Positions 22,135 through 34,700 of a DNA stretch of 64,000 nt are shown piece after piece. Position 1 is the stretch's first letter; each line of letters starts with the position of its first letter. The stretch comes from Euphorbia lathyris (Eukaryota > Streptophyta > Magnoliopsida > Malpighiales > Euphorbiaceae). The stretch lies in NCBI RefSeq assembly GCF_963576675.1, contig NC_088910.1, positions 100,902,807 to 100,966,806 on the forward strand, written 5' to 3'. The position numbers were made by a program, and so were the translations under genes. The notes beneath the pieces are model-generated. The model saw only the letters and a program-made list of their open reading frames with translations, was not told the DNA's origin and did no database searches.

Positions 22135-23395
22135 CCATATAAATACGAAAAATGGTAAAAATACGAAAAATGAAAAAAAAATGTGAAAATGGTAAAAACC
22201 CAAAAAACGAAAAAAATACAAATAAAAGGTAAAAAAGACATGAAAATGCGAATAAAAATAAATAAATAAATATATATATAGGGGTGAGATCCACTGTGAC
22301 AAGGGGTTAGGGTGTGACAAGAAGCTTATTATGTGACATAACAAAACTACGTAGTTTTAATGATAATTAAAAAGGGCAGGGTGGCAAATTTGTAAATAAA
22401 ATGAAAGACATGATAGAGAAAATTGTTTTATTTCTTTTCTTTAAAATACATTTTTCCGACATCTCTAAAATCGTTTTCCGAAAATTTTTATACTATTAGA
22501 CGGTCATTTTAAGATCCTAGAAGCTCAAGTAAAAAAAATTCCGGTGAACGGAATCCGGGTGGACATTTTCCGGCGAGAAAAAAATTGCCTAGAAAATTCT
22601 AAAAAACATCCAGAAAATGTAAAACATTATTCTAAGAAACTTTAATTCTTGGGTCAAAGCGTGATTTCTTACAGTTTTGACCTAATAAATTGTTGAAGGA
22701 TGTAAAATGGATAAAATTAAGGAAAAAGTTTTATTGGGACTAAACCGTAAGAAATCATACTTCGACTCAAGAATTAAAGTTTCTCCAAATAATGTTTTAC
22801 ATTTTCTGAAATTGTTTGAGACTTTTCTGGGTACTTTCGTGTTTTTTTATCGGAAAACGCCCATCTAACTGCCGGATTCCGTTGATTTGGGACTAAACCG
22901 TAAGGGATCTCATTTTGAGTCAAGAATTAAAGTTTCTCAGAATAATGTTTTACGTTTTCTGAAATTTTTTAAGAATTTTCTGGATATTTTTTTCTCACAG
23001 AAAAACAGATCGTCGGAATTCCATTCACCGAATTTTTTTTTACCCGAGCTTTTGGGATCTTAAAATGATCGTCTAATTAAGACGAGTCCAACAGTATAAT
23101 TTTTTTTGAAAAACAAGGTTGGAAAAGTTGGGAAAATGCATTTTCTATTTCCTTTTATTTACAAATTTGCCACCTTCCCCTAGTTAATTACAAAATTGGT
23201 CTTTGTCACACCATAAGAGATGTGTCACACCTGATCTCTCCTCTCTCTCTCTATATATATATATATTTATTCGCATTTTCATGTCTTTTTTACCTTTTAT
23301 TAGTATTTTTTTCGTTTTTTGGGTTTTTACCATTTTCACATTTTTTTTTTCATTTTTCGTATTTTTACCATTTTCGCCCTTTTCTGATTTTTCTT
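22135..23395. mobile_element. Large palindromic element, copy 2 (1.26 kb with outer arms)
   Basis: The core 22280-23250 starts GGGGTGAGATCCACTGTGAC and carries the same GTGTGACA, TTACAAATTTG and ACTAAACCGTAAG modules as copy 1. The palindrome continues outward: GACATGAAAATGCGAATAAA near 22238 is the exact complement of the segment TTTATTCGCATTTTCATGTC near 23266, beyond TA runs on both sides. Noncoding. Copy 1 has the T-rich outer block on its left only. Confidence 0.82.
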
Positions 23396-23902
23396 AGATA
23401 ATATATATTAGCTATTTAAATATTTAATAGTAATAATTAAAATTTTAAAATAAATAATAAATTACAGTTGAGGATAAAGTTGTATTCTAAATGACAAAAC
23501 TAACTATTTCATTTTATCTTATTCTATCAACCAAAAATAGGACTTGTTATTTCTAAACAATTCTATTCTGTTAACACCTATTGATGTGGCTAAATCTTAC
23601 AAGTCCTCTTGCAGCACGTGAGTGTGTTTATATTCGCTTGATGTCACCTATTATATTTCATTCTATGAATCAAACCATGTCCTAGAGTAATACATTCAAC
23701 TAATCAAAAGAATAGTACGTATTATTCATGAAAGATGATTGATATTAAGAAATAATAAATATAAATAATATGAATTAATTGATGGGATGTATTGTTTCAA
23801 AACTATCATACAGTTTCTATTGTTTTGGGGAAGTATAAAGAACATAAAAAATAGTAAAATTTTGTTCGGTATGGAATAATTTTAAGCCTAAGGAATGGAG
23901 AA
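23396..23902. other. AT-rich spacer
   Basis: No feature seen. Confidence 0.5.
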
Positions 23903-23940
23903 GTTAGTTTTTAACTGTTTTTTTTAAATAAGTACCCGAA

Positions 23941-25134
23941 TTATATTAAAGAAGATATGAAACGATCCTTACAAACAGCGGCTGATAGCCAAATAGGAAT
24001 AGTAAAGCAGGAAAACTCGTTAGCATTGGAAAGGGCATGCCGTGCAATGACATGTGCAACCCCATTCGCTGAACGAGGAGAGAACGACACCGAACAATCG
24101 GTTCTATTAGAAAGAAGAAATTGACAATCTCTTATAATGGTTCCAAAATCTGATAGATGAGTATTGACAGCATCCACAACTTGCTTGGAAACACATTCAA
24201 AGATAACATTGCTGTAATTGAGTGAAAATGTCTATATAATCACTTGGCGCAATGCAATAGCCTTAGCTGTAGCAGCAACTATACAATCATCATTCCAAGC
24301 ACTATAGCAAACCATAAAAGTGCCATCTGAACTCCGTAACACCGCTCCCATACTAATTTTATCAGCATCCAGAAAAGTAGCAGCATTGCAGTTGTATTTT
24401 ACTTGGCCTCTTCCAGGTTTTGTCCAACCAACATCACATGCTCGGTGAGCAGCATCAGAAGGTGCTCGGTGAGCAGCAGCAGCAACATGAGAAGGATGTC
24501 GAACAACAGTAGGTGCTCGATGAGCAGCAGCAGAAGGTGCTCGGCGAGCACCAGCAGAAAATGCATGATGAGCAATATCAGCAGCCGTAGCAGGAACATC
24601 CAACGTTGGACCAACAACAGCATCAATAGAATCATCCGACATTTGACCCACAGGTACAGACGATGTTGGGCCAGTAGAGAGAAGTCATACCAGAACAACA
24701 ACATCTCCCTTAGATGGTTTCTGGTACTTCTTCCAATCTTCCAGGAAATTCAAACCAGTACGAACAGTAATAGCAGCAGGTACAAAGCGTGTATTCCATA
24801 TCAGATCATTCCTGCTTTTCCAAATAGACCATAAGACAACAACAATAGTACATATCAGATCATTACGCATTCTTACGAACAGATTAAGAATGTTGCTACT
24901 GAGATATTCATAATTAAATACATTTGTATTAACTCCACATTGATTCCAGCAATCAATAACATAAGGGCACCCAACAAAAAGATGATAATCATGTTCAATA
25001 TCATTAGGGCAAAAAGGACATGAAGTCGTTATACACAGATGTCGCATACTAAGCCTATGTCGTGTCGGAAGGCAGTTTGAACATAGCTTCCACAGAAAAG
25101 CCTTGATTTTTGGAGGTACTTGAAGCAACCACAA
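23941..25134 (-). pseudogene. LINE zinc-binding domain, repeat-expanded linker and RNase H
   Basis: 25134-24910 encodes the zf-RVT domain (PPKIKAFLWKLCSNCLPTRH, then CPFC and H-x5-C). Next come a tryptophan-rich tail, a linker with repeated AHRAP(S/T) units (about 24560-24430), and then RNase H starting GWTKPGRGQVKYN. The first catalytic Asp of the LNxDG motif appears changed (YNCNAA). The final piece (24177-23941) holds the RNase H C-terminus (RSANGVAHVIARHAL), with His-Val in place of the usual Ala-Asp. Both changes suggest a dead RNase H. Confidence 0.82.
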
Positions 25135-27472
25135 CTCACTCCACCCCCCAACTCATTGATTACAGACCTATTATGATTCTCCAATGCCCTGTAACCAGAT
25201 TTGGTTGTATAAATACCATCCCCCGTGTAGTGCCAGACCAGTCTATCAGTCATAATCCGAAACGGAATCACCATCTGTGATATCAATTTGGCTTCATCCT
25301 GGTTAAAAGAAGCAACCACCTTGCCTCTATCCCACAGACGGGTTCCAGGGACAAAAAGAGTATGTACCTTATCATTTTCATGCCCCTCAGGCAAAGATGT
25401 CGTCATTTTGAATGCACCCTCCCTATTTAACCATGGATCCTTCCATATTGATATTGCACGACCATCTCCAACCCTCCACCTCAATCCCAATGACAGTAAT
25501 TTTATAGAACCCCACACACTCCTCCAAACAAAACTAAGATTATTGCCCAATTTGGAGGAAAGGAAAGAAACTCTTGGAAAATATCTAGCTTTGAAATTCT
25601 ACTAACCAAGATGCCTGGATTATTAATAAGCTTCCACCCCTGCTTACCCAAAAATTTCAAATTGAAATCATGCAAATCTCTAAATCCCATACCTCCCTGA
25701 TTCTTCTGTTTACAAAGTTGAGACCAGCCACTCCAGTGAATACTTCTCCTGCCCTCAGCCTTTTTACCCCACCAAAATGAATTCATGATTTTCTGGAGTT
25801 CATCACAGGTAGATTTTGGTAACAGGAAAGTGCTCATACAAAAAGTTGGTAGAGCTTGAGCTACCGACTTCAAAAGAACCTCCTTACCAGCAGCAGAAAG
25901 AAATCTGAAACCCCAGCTGTTAAATCTTCTACGCAACCTGTCTTTGAGGAATCCAAAGATTTCTTTTTTAGATCTACCAATGAGAGACGATAAGCCCAGA
26001 TAGCGCCCTGTATCCAGCGGGAGATGAACCTGCAATAAATTGCTAAGCACAGTTTGCTCCTCCTGTTTTACATTAGGACTGGAAAAAAATTCCCGATTTC
26101 TGCTTATTTATAGCTTGCCCAGAAGCAGCTTCATATATGTTAAGAATATCCAGAATACAAGTACTCTCCTCAGTGGTTGCCTTAAAAAACAGAAAACTAT
26201 CATCGGCGAAAAATAAGCGAGAGACCATGGGGGCCCCTCTAACAATAGAACAACCATGCAGTTTCCCTTCTTCCTCAGCTTTTGAAATCAATTTTGAAAG
26301 GACTTCGGCACAAAGTATAAATAGATAAAGGGAAAGAGGATCCCCTTGTCTAAGTCCCCTACCAGGTTTAATAGGCCCCACAAACTCTCCATTCAAAGCC
26401 AGAATATTCAACAGTACCGACACAAAGCATAATCCATTGAACCCATCAATTATGAAAACCCATTCTGACCAGGACATCCTGCAAAAAACCCCAATCCACT
26501 CGATCATATGCTTTGCTAATATCAATTTTAAGGCCAACCTCGCCTACATTGCCTCTATTTTTCCGTTTCATATAGTGTAGGGACTCAAAAGCAACCTAAA
26601 TATTATCAACAATTGATCGACCCGGAACAAAAGAAGATTGATTTTCAGAGATAATCCTAGGGAGCACACAGTTAAGTCTATTAGCCAAGACTTTTGCAAT
26701 CAATTTGTAAAGCACATTACATAAAGCAATTGGTCGAAGATCTTTCATATGCTCAGGATTGTCAACTTTAGGAATCAAAACAAGAATAGTAGCATTCAAA
26801 CTTGGAGGGAATTCCTTCCTTGTGAGAAAATCATTACGTGCATTAAACACCTCAGTTCCAATTGTTTCCTAGAAATACTGAAAAAAAACCCGGTGATAGC
26901 CCATCAGGCCCAGGCGATTTGTCAGCTTGCATTTGGAAAACAACTACTTTAAATTCTTCAATCTCAAAAGGGGTAGTAAGCATGTTATTCATATCATTAG
27001 TAATAATGCAAGATAAAATATCCACAATATCATATCGATTTCCGACAGCCGGTTCAAAAAGAGCAGTAAAATAATTACTTACCACTCGTGCCATAACAGA
27101 ATCGGCCTCCCATACCATACCGGTGTCATCCCTAAGCCTCCCAATTCGATTTCTTTGCTTCCGTGCTTGGACACAGGCATGAAAAAATTGTGAATTTTGA
27201 TCCCCGTCAGCAAGCCAAAACGCTTTCGCCCTTTACTGCCAATAGCGAGATTCAACTTCTAGAAAGTCGTTAAGCATCCTCTTTGCTTCAAACAATTCAG
27301 TTACAAATGAACTATCGGTTGTATCTTGCAATCTTGCAATCTTTGCTTTACAAAGCTCAATTCCCCTCTTAAACCGCTGATTAAAAGCATAACCCCATTG
27401 TTTCATATTGCTAGCACATGGTGCTAACTTTCTTAAAAGATCAACTTCAGCTCCTGCCACCCAACCCGTATT
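25135..27472 (-). pseudogene. LINE reverse transcriptase, broken
   Basis: From the 5' side the minus strand reads DKSPGPDGLSPGFF (about 26930), LIPKVDNPEHMKDLRPIALC (26790-26730) and NQSSFVPGRSIVDNI. It continues with DISKAYDRVDWGF (about 26523-26485, first catalytic Asp, in a different frame), KPGRGLRQGDPLS and the catalytic FADD box followed by Ser (about 26215). Then come the thumb-region motifs (RYLGL, WGFRFLSAAGKEVLLKSV, FWWG, GGMGFRDL). This is the plant L1 reverse transcriptase. At least four frame changes split it. The first ~230 bp encode a coiled spacer that normally follows the endonuclease. Confidence 0.9.
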
Positions 27473-27490
27473 GTTAGTTTTTAACTGTTT

Positions 27491-28764
27491 CGAGTGTTAA
27501 AAAAAAAGACAAATAGTTGATATGAGTTGAACTTAATTTTTTCTCTCCTATTTAGGACAAATAAAAAAAAACAAAAGCAAAAAGAAGTACAAACTTAATA
27601 TGTTTGGGTATAATCAGTACCCCTAAATAAAGATAGAGAGATGGGTAGAAGGATGGTTCTCGACAGTCGGGATGGGCCGATCCCTATGCTTCTACCTCTA
27701 GATCTAAATAAGAATTTGGTTTTATAAATTTTGTTGCATTTGTTCAAATGGTCAAATATATGAATATCATAATTAAGTACAAAATTACAACTAAGTCATA
27801 TCACCAAACTTATTTTTTAATATGTCATTATTCTCTATATATTATGATTTTATACTATATTTTAAAAAATTTAGACTCCAATTCATAAATCATAAACCCT
27901 AGAAAATATATTTTAGAGTTTTAATTTATAAATTCTAATTTTTAAAATATATTAAAATTACTGATTTTATTAGTTTGACTTAAGGAAAAATTATGACTTG
28001 ACATAGTTGTAAATAGTTGTTAAAAGATGAATTTGTGTGTATTCCCAAATTTTAATACCCAATGTGATTTTCATGTAACCAGCCCTTTATATAAGCTTGA
28101 CTAAATCAAATGTTATCAACAGAATGCTTTGGGCCTTTTTCCTCATCTGGGTTTTCGGCCCAAAGTCTGAACCTTACGCCCACGTTCAAATTCAGCCACC
28201 CTCTTCATTTTGTCTTCTAATGTGAAATAATTTGTCTTATTTTATCATTTGAAAAAATGGATTAGGATTTCTCAAAAAAAAAAAAAAAAAACATCTAAGA
28301 AAAATAATTGGAAAGAATATGTAATTATTTTTGACAAACTTAAATTTTGAAACACATAACTTTTTTTGTTTCTTAAAATAACACAGAGGAGAAAAAAGAG
28401 TAAATATTTTTAAATGAATAATGACGTGAAATAGTGTAAATATATCACATTTTTCATATATACACACCAAATGATCCATGTCCAGGAATTTTCATATATC
28501 ACATTCTACCTGCTTATTAAATTGCATGTGATCAAGACTGGATCCGTGTATTACTTTACCAGCTCATTAATATTTAATGAGACCTCGTTGAGATATTACA
28601 ATTTATGGTTTCAAGACTCGGGTTTTGTTTGGTTCAACGCTGTTGCAGTTAGTTGTTTGTTATTAATGGATTTATTGATAGTGTTTGATAAAATTTTGAT
28701 AAGCTGTTGCTGTTTATATATAAAATATCTAAATGGATATATTTATAAATAAAAAAAATATAAA
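27491..28764. other. AT-rich intergenic DNA
   Basis: No gene seen. A run of 18 A lies at about 28266-28283. The open frames here lack any recognisable protein features. Confidence 0.5.
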
Positions 28765-29270
28765 GGCAAATTTTCAAATATAATTCATGTGCTTTCATCG
28801 ATTTGTAAATTGATGTCTATATTTTTTTATTTAAAAAGGGGATTGAGATCCTTAGCGTTATCAACCAATCTAGAAATTTTTAGATCGACAATCTCAATTT
28901 TGACTATTAACAAACTCAAAATAGAAACTTTCACGAATTGATAATATTTTAAGCATCTCTTCAACTTTTAATTTTGAGATCACTTAGATAATTTTTATAA
29001 GGAGAGAAAGTTCACATTTAGAAAGAGAAAGAGCTTTGAAAGCTATGATTTTGGAAAATCGAAAACGTAGTTTCATAGTAAATGTGATACTAAACAAATT
29101 CAATTATTGAGATTTTCTAATTTAAAGTTATCAACAGTTAAAACTAACAGTGTCAACCTTAAACTTTTAGTTTTACTAACACCGAGGACATTAGTCCTCT
29201 TTTAGCAACAAAAAAAACATATGCACCAATTTGTAAATCGGCAAAACCGCATAATTATTTTTGAAATTTT
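28765..29270. mobile_element. Palindromic element of the TGTGGTTTCA family
   Basis: Arms: AATTCATGTGCTTTCATCGA and ATTTGTAAATTG on the left match the complement of CCAATTTGTAAATCGGC and GCATAATTATTTTTG on the right. The core shares AGAGAGAAAGTT.., TGATTTTxGAAAATCGAAAA and GTAGTTTCATAGTAAATGTG-type segments with the elements at 43035, 52556 and 53625. Noncoding. Confidence 0.65.
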
Positions 29271-30159
29271 CACAATAAAAAATACAATACAAATTAATGA
29301 AAATAATCTAAATAACTAAATTAAAAATATATATTTTTTATTTAATGGGCCAAAACCTTTTTTTTTTCTGAGGGCAATAGTGTTATAGAAATAGGCATAA
29401 TATTAAAGAAGAAATATGCTAAATACTGCTATTGTATAAATATATAACCAAAATTGAATTTCCTGCAGTTTGGAGTAAAACTGAAACAAACGCCCCCTCA
29501 TTATATTAAACGTGTCAACACAATCCTTTATTATATGTTGAATTTCCTAATATTTACAGAAACTACTGGAAAATAATTAATACAAAAGTCGTATTTTCTT
29601 TTTTCTTTTTCTGATAGAGTTGCATGCATATGTTTTAGTATAAGATAAATAACATTTTAAATAAAATAGGAAATCAAATAAAAAAAATATAATAATTATT
29701 TGAAGGTAATTTGTTTCCTAGTTATAAAAACCATTTTCAGATATTATGTGGGAAGAGCTTTTAAATATTGAATAAGGTTTTTGTAATGCCTCAAATAAAA
29801 CAGAAAATGAGATTAAACGAGAGGTCGAGGATCAGCGACCCCACTTTGATGCTAAAGTAAATAGAGTTGAGAATGATGGATACTATAAAACGTATAATTA
29901 GGACTTTTGTGCAAGGAATTTATGTGTATCTTAGTTGCATAACAATATGTTCTATTTATAGGGTGTTAGAGAAAAATCGACTAGTTTGACAGATTGTACG
30001 CCCTAATCCAGCACATTGACACGTCAGCCTTTGAGTGGGGAATGTTCGCTGGCAGCTGGTGACAATTTATATTTGCCAAAATTGTCTCCAGATGAATGAA
30101 CGTTGGTGTAATTTTGGAAATTTTCTTCAATTGGTTCATGTGGCTTAGCAGTGTATATC
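29271..30159. other. Intergenic DNA with possible retroelement debris
   Basis: Mostly AT-rich. From about 29790 the composition rises (GAGGTCGAGGATCAGCGACC) and CACGTCAGCC appears, similar in style to the LTR-like DNA that follows, but no ends or motifs were identified. Confidence 0.35.
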
Positions 30160-31710
30160 TGATAGGGGTAAAAAACTCCTATCTTTGGGTACGGTTTTTA
30201 GCTTAGTTTTGCTAATAAGCGAGCAATTCTCGCATTTATATGCTTTTGTGTGAGTTAGTTAGAATTTGTATATGTTTTACTTACTTTTTGTGGTTTAGGC
30301 TTGGTTTCTGATCATTTTAGGCAAATATGGCCAAATTAGCATGTACGTTAAGTTTCAATTATCTTTTATGGCTAATTGGTCCGCCAAAAGTCGCACCAAA
30401 TGGAGTATTTACTCAAAACAAGCGATTGGCGGGTCAATGTAGCCTTGGAACTAATGTCATTTGGAGTTTACGTGTGTGTGCAGGTTAAAACAAGAACGAG
30501 TTCAGGCGAAAGTTGTATTTCGGGACATCCGACAGTCGCACAATGCGTTCTGGGCATTCCCGTTCGTCGAAACTGGCCTTTTTGGGCCAGATCGACGAGC
30601 TGGCCCCTGGAGGCCAGCTCGCCAAGATGGCTATGCCAGCTCGCGGCGAGCTGGCCTGTAAAAGCCAGCTCGGCGAGCTGACCTGCGGGAATCAGTCTTT
30701 TGACTGATTTCCGGTCCCACGAAGCCACGTTTGACCCCACGTCTTTCCATCTGCAAAAGGAAACGAATTAGGTTAGAACGAGGGCCAAAACCGTAGCTAT
30801 AAATAGCATTTTAAGTTTCAATTTGTAAATATTTTTTATCTTTGTAAAAACCCTAGCTTCCACCTTGAGAAATCCTCTCCATCTCCTTCAACCTCCATTG
30901 AAGAAACCTCCGAAGCTCCATTCACCGAGGATTGCTCAAGTTCCATCCTTAAGTCTTAGGAAGATGCATGCATTGGTAGACAGGTTCGCTGAAAGGGATT
31001 TTTCTTCTCTTTTTATATTTTGTCTAGCCTCTGATCCAGTCTATGAATCCTAGGCTCATTGTATCTTCGTGACAATACTTTTCATCTTTAATAATATTAT
31101 AGTCTTGTTTTGTTCAATTCTTTTATTGCTTAAATCTTTGTGTTACGCTTTGTCTGATTGGCTTAACTCATTCGACAATCAAAATATTAAGTTGGCACAT
31201 ATTGCGAGCTGAATCTGACCTAGTCAGTGCCTATAGGATTGACGACCCTATAGATGATTAAGCCCAAATTGGTGAGCCTTAGAGCTAGTTTCGGCCTTAC
31301 AAGGGAATCACGAACTAGGTAACTCAGAATGATAGATAGGGTTAATCGCCTCGGACACAAGTGATTTAGATTAGGTTTTAAATCCGTTGTCTAAACAATC
31401 TATTTTCATTATTATCACATCACTCCATATCCCTTTGGGCAATTACATTGGTAAAAGATCACTTAGCTGTAGAATAATTTAGATAGGAGTAGAAGTAACT
31501 TAATTAGGAGTAGGTTAATTTAATCAAACCAAATTCAAACCCCCCAAAGCCTAGATAACAATTGAGACTAAGTAGATCGGTACTTGCAGGAATAAATCCT
31601 ATGAATTCGATACCTGGACTTGTGCAGATTTTATTAATTGATAACGACGGGGTACTCTTATCCCTTAGTGAGCCTTCTACTGGAGGCACATCAATACCCT
31701 CATTCAACTT
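30160..31710 (+). mobile_element. LTR-like sequence (Ty3/gypsy type) with repeated GCGAGCTGG word
   Basis: Starts TGATAGGGGTAAAAAACTCC. The upstream part holds five or more copies of a GCCAGCTCGGCGAGCTGG-type word (30590-30690), followed by a TATA box (CTATAAATAG, 30797-30806), a leader with AAAACCCTAGC and a CT-rich tract. The end resembles the ATTCGATACCTGGACTTGTG segment seen near the ends of plant gypsy LTR and leader regions (31599-31618). The exact right border and a target duplication were not found. Short frames across the GC-rich words are not genes. Confidence 0.55.
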
Positions 31711-32219
31711 CATCTAGAGGCTATCCTTGTGACACGTGTTCTTACTTCCTCTGATGGGAACACGTGTCTAGTTTTGTATGTTTGGGCATTATCATGGTGT
31801 TTTATCATATGTAACACGTAATCCCTTTTTGTGGTAAGTGAGGAGTCATGTCGCACTAGTAGAGGCTGCCATCATTTTGCAAAGCGTGCGATTTTTCCAC
31901 AAATGTCCCTTCCAACTGCTATTGTTTTGCCTCGTATATGATTCCACATATCGATAACATGATTCTTTTTTCGAAGAGTATATAAATGAATGGATTTTCG
32001 GTTTTTGAACGACGACTTTTCAGTCATTGTCATTAAATGCACTATTTTGCTATCCTGTGCACGTAAGCTTTATAGAAGTGAAAAGGGTGAACATTGCCAT
32101 TCTTTATGAGTCGTCTACTTTTCTGAAGCTTTTCTTATTTTCTAGATTTCTTCTAGAGTCCTTTCCTTCCTTTTTGTTTTCTTCATTGCATTGATGTTTT
32201 GAGGATGAAGAACTCTCGC
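31711..32219. other. Possible retroelement leader
   Basis: ACACGTGTTCTTAC and its complement-like GAACACGTGTC (31733-31770) form a short inverted repeat. TATAAATGAATGG near 31980 could be a promoter. Otherwise unclassified. Confidence 0.3.
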
Positions 32220-32705
32220 TACCCTCAAAATTTGGTTGTTGTTGAATCATCCTCTTCTAGTGATTTCAAAATTATGGTCCTATAGAAACCACGTCCTCAT
32301 GAGCAGCTCAAAACTCTAAAAATTCAGGACAAACCTCCCAAGAAGCAAAATCCCAAAGTCTGGGAGAATGACTTATCTCTGACCACCGAACATCTGGTGA
32401 AGTTAACTAATACCTTCGCGAAACTACAAAGAATGGAAGTTCACTTTCCCTCCATGGCCAGCGTATTGATTATGGCTTTGAATGTGATGGGACTCTTTCT
32501 ACTGATGTAATGGTGCATGAGGTTCCCACTTACGATTGCCATTTCTGATGTTTTAGATACGTTCCACCTCTGCCCATGTCAGCTATCACTCAATGCTTGG
32601 TTAGAATTATTGACTGTGGCCAAGCTTTCTTTGTATGAATATATGCTTAAGGTTTACCCGAGAGGTTGTCCAAAGATTTTGGAATCCATCAAGAAAAAAT
32701 ACTGA
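32220..32705 (+). pseudogene. Plant retrotransposon gag-like fragment
   Basis: A continuous but stop-interrupted coding trace starts near ATGAAGAACTCTCGC (32208) and includes EPRPHEQLKT-like and GLFLLM-type pieces. The final 62-residue frame (32517-32702) reads RFPLTIAISDVLDTFHLCPC followed by QLSLNAWLELL, resembling the putative gypsy-type transposon domain (RFPLHPFI..L..APxQLxPNAWR) of plant gypsy-like elements. Too short and decayed for certainty. No partner LTR was assigned. Confidence 0.45.
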
Positions 32706-33047
32706 TGATGTTTGATATTGATATATGAATGTCGGGAGCATAGAGCTTTTGATCGAGAAACAAGAGAGCATGAAGGGCTTCAAAATTTGATGGTTCTGGT
32801 TGGGACCTAATAAATGCGCCCTTGATAGCTTGTATCTAGAGGCAGTGGCAAATACAGGATTACTCGGTTGGGGGCGATTTACACGTGCGTCCGTAAATTG
32901 TTTTTTTTTTTTTTTTTGCTAAATCGAACTTGCTCAAATTTCTTTTGTATATATGCGTGTTATAATTTGAGTGGTTAAGAACCAATTTTTAAGTATTAAT
33001 ATATAATTTCTCAAAATTAAGCTAGATTTTGTTTAACAATCTTAACA

Positions 33048-34413
33048 ACAACAACAACAAAGCCTTAGTCCCAAAATGATTCGGGATCGGCTAACATGAA
33101 CCATCATATAAAACCGTGAAATCAAGTCGTGTCAGCGATACAAATTCTCTCCCTCCACTCTGTCCTATCGACTACCATATTTTCCTAAATCCCCAATAAA
33201 ATCATATAACTCTCGAGCACCCTCCTCCAAGTTTGCTTAGGTCTTCCCCTACCCCTCACCACTACATCCCTTTTCCACTTTTCAGTCCTCCTAACCAGCG
33301 CATCAAGCGCTCTTAGTCTTACATGGCCAAACCACCTTAGCGGTTTTCCCTCATTTTATTCTCAATAGATGTAACCCCTACTTTTGTGCTAATTATTTCA
33401 TTACTCACCCGATCCTTTCTCGTATGACAACACATCCATCTCAACATACGCATCTCCACCACTGACATCTTATGAGTGTGACAGTGTTTCACTGCCCAAC
33501 ACTCCGTACCATATAACAATGCTGGTCTGATTATCGTGCGGTATAATTTTTCCTTCAATCTATTAGGGATGCCGGAGTCACAAAGAAAACCCGTAGCACT
33601 CTTCCACTTCGCAATCCAAATTTAATCCTATGAGCAACATCTCCATCCATTTGGATAATAGATCCTAAATACCGGAAGCAATCTGATGCCTGAACAACTC
33701 TCCCATCTAGAGTGATTGTCTCTGCCTCCCTACTCATATCGCCGCTAAACTTACACTCCAAATATTCCGTCTTACTTCGGCTCAAATTAAAGCCTCTAGA
33801 TTCTAAAGTTTGTTTTCATAGTTCCAACTTCCTCTCCATGCCTTCTTTCGTCTCATCAACCAACACAATATCATCTGCAAACAACATGCACCATGGTATA
33901 CCATCTTGAAGTGAACTCGTTAGTTAATCCAAAACGACGGCAAAAAGAAATGAGCTTAGTGCAGAACCTTGATGCACTCCAATCGTAATAGGGAACTCTT
34001 CAGTCTTCCCAGCACTGGTACGTACACTCGTGCATGCTCCCTCATACATGTCCTTTATGATGTCAATATATTTCTGCGAAATGTCTTTCCTTATTAAGGC
34101 CCACTAAAGTACTTCCCTTGGTACCTTATCATATGCCTTCTCCGAGTCAATGAAAACCATATGCAAGTCTTTCTTCTTATTTCGATAGTGCTCCATTACT
34201 TGTCTCATTAGATGGATGGCTTCCATAGTTGATCTTTCCGGCATAAAGCCAAACTATTTTTCGAGATCTTCACCGTCCTCCTTAGCCTTTGTTCGATCAC
34301 TCGCTCCCAAAGTTTCATAGTGTGACTCATTAATTTGATTCCTCGATAGTTGGCACAATCTTGGACATCGTCTTTGTTCTTATACAAAGGGATTAGGATA
34401 CTTTTCCTCGATA
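33048..34413 (-). mobile_element. RTE-type LINE, 5'-truncated, (TTG)n tail
   Basis: The near-identical GTTTAACAATCTTAACA (33031-33047) and GTTTAACATTCTTAACA (34414-34430) bracket the insert. The tail is (CAA)n/(TTG)n, typical of RTE elements. Minus-strand coding starts inside reverse transcriptase (KSILIPLYKNKDDVQDCANY, then GIKLMSHTMKLWERVIEQRL), passes a DDI-type catalytic region with FADDIVL-like sequence near 33880, and continues RYLGSIIQMDGD and [16 protein letters not shown] near 33500. Stops and frameshifts break it. The fragment at 62805-63321 is from the same family. Confidence 0.88.
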
Positions 34414-34439
34414 GTTTAACATTCTTAACATGTAAAAAA

Positions 34440-34700
34440 ATTAAAAATTTTGATTTGAGAGGGTCTACCATGCCAAAAAATTAATAATTTGGATTTAAGG
34501 AGTGCCTAACAGGAAAAAAAAATTAGAAATTTGGATTTAGGGAGGCCTAACAGACCAAAAAATTAGAAATTAGGATTTAGGGAGGCCTAACAGACCAAAA
34601 AATTAGAAATTTGGAGTTAGAGAGACCCAAAAAATTAGAAATTTAGATTTACGAAGTACCTAGTAGGCCCAAAATATTAAAATTTTGAATTTTGTTTAAG
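34440..34700. repeat. Tandem ~57-bp subrepeats
   Basis: Four to five units of AAAAATTAGAAATTTGGATTT / AGGGAGGCCTAACAGACC form a tandem array within repeat R copy 2; two adjacent units near 34530-34620 are almost identical. Confidence 0.8.

Larger units (their letters stand above)
23921..27472 (-). mobile_element. 5'-truncated L1-type LINE with 18-bp target duplication
   Basis: GTTAGTTTTTAACTGTTT occurs at 23903-23920 and again at 27473-27490, exactly bracketing the insert. The short poly(A) tail shows as T at 23921-23925 on the minus-strand 3' end. The 3,552-bp insert carries the C-terminal part of ORF2 (pre-RT spacer, reverse transcriptase, zinc-binding domain, RNase H) but no ORF1 or endonuclease, so it was truncated on insertion. 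Several frameshifts and stops make it inactive. Confidence 0.95.

Noticed and set aside
24403..24834. Ser/Arg/Asn-rich plus-strand frame of 143 residues
   Set aside because: Antisense to the LINE zinc-binding domain and AHRAP linker; its repeats follow from the DNA repeat on the other strand.
30376..30740. Several overlapping frames on both strands of about 60-100 residues
   Set aside because: GC-rich repeated words of an LTR-like sequence open all frames; no protein motif.
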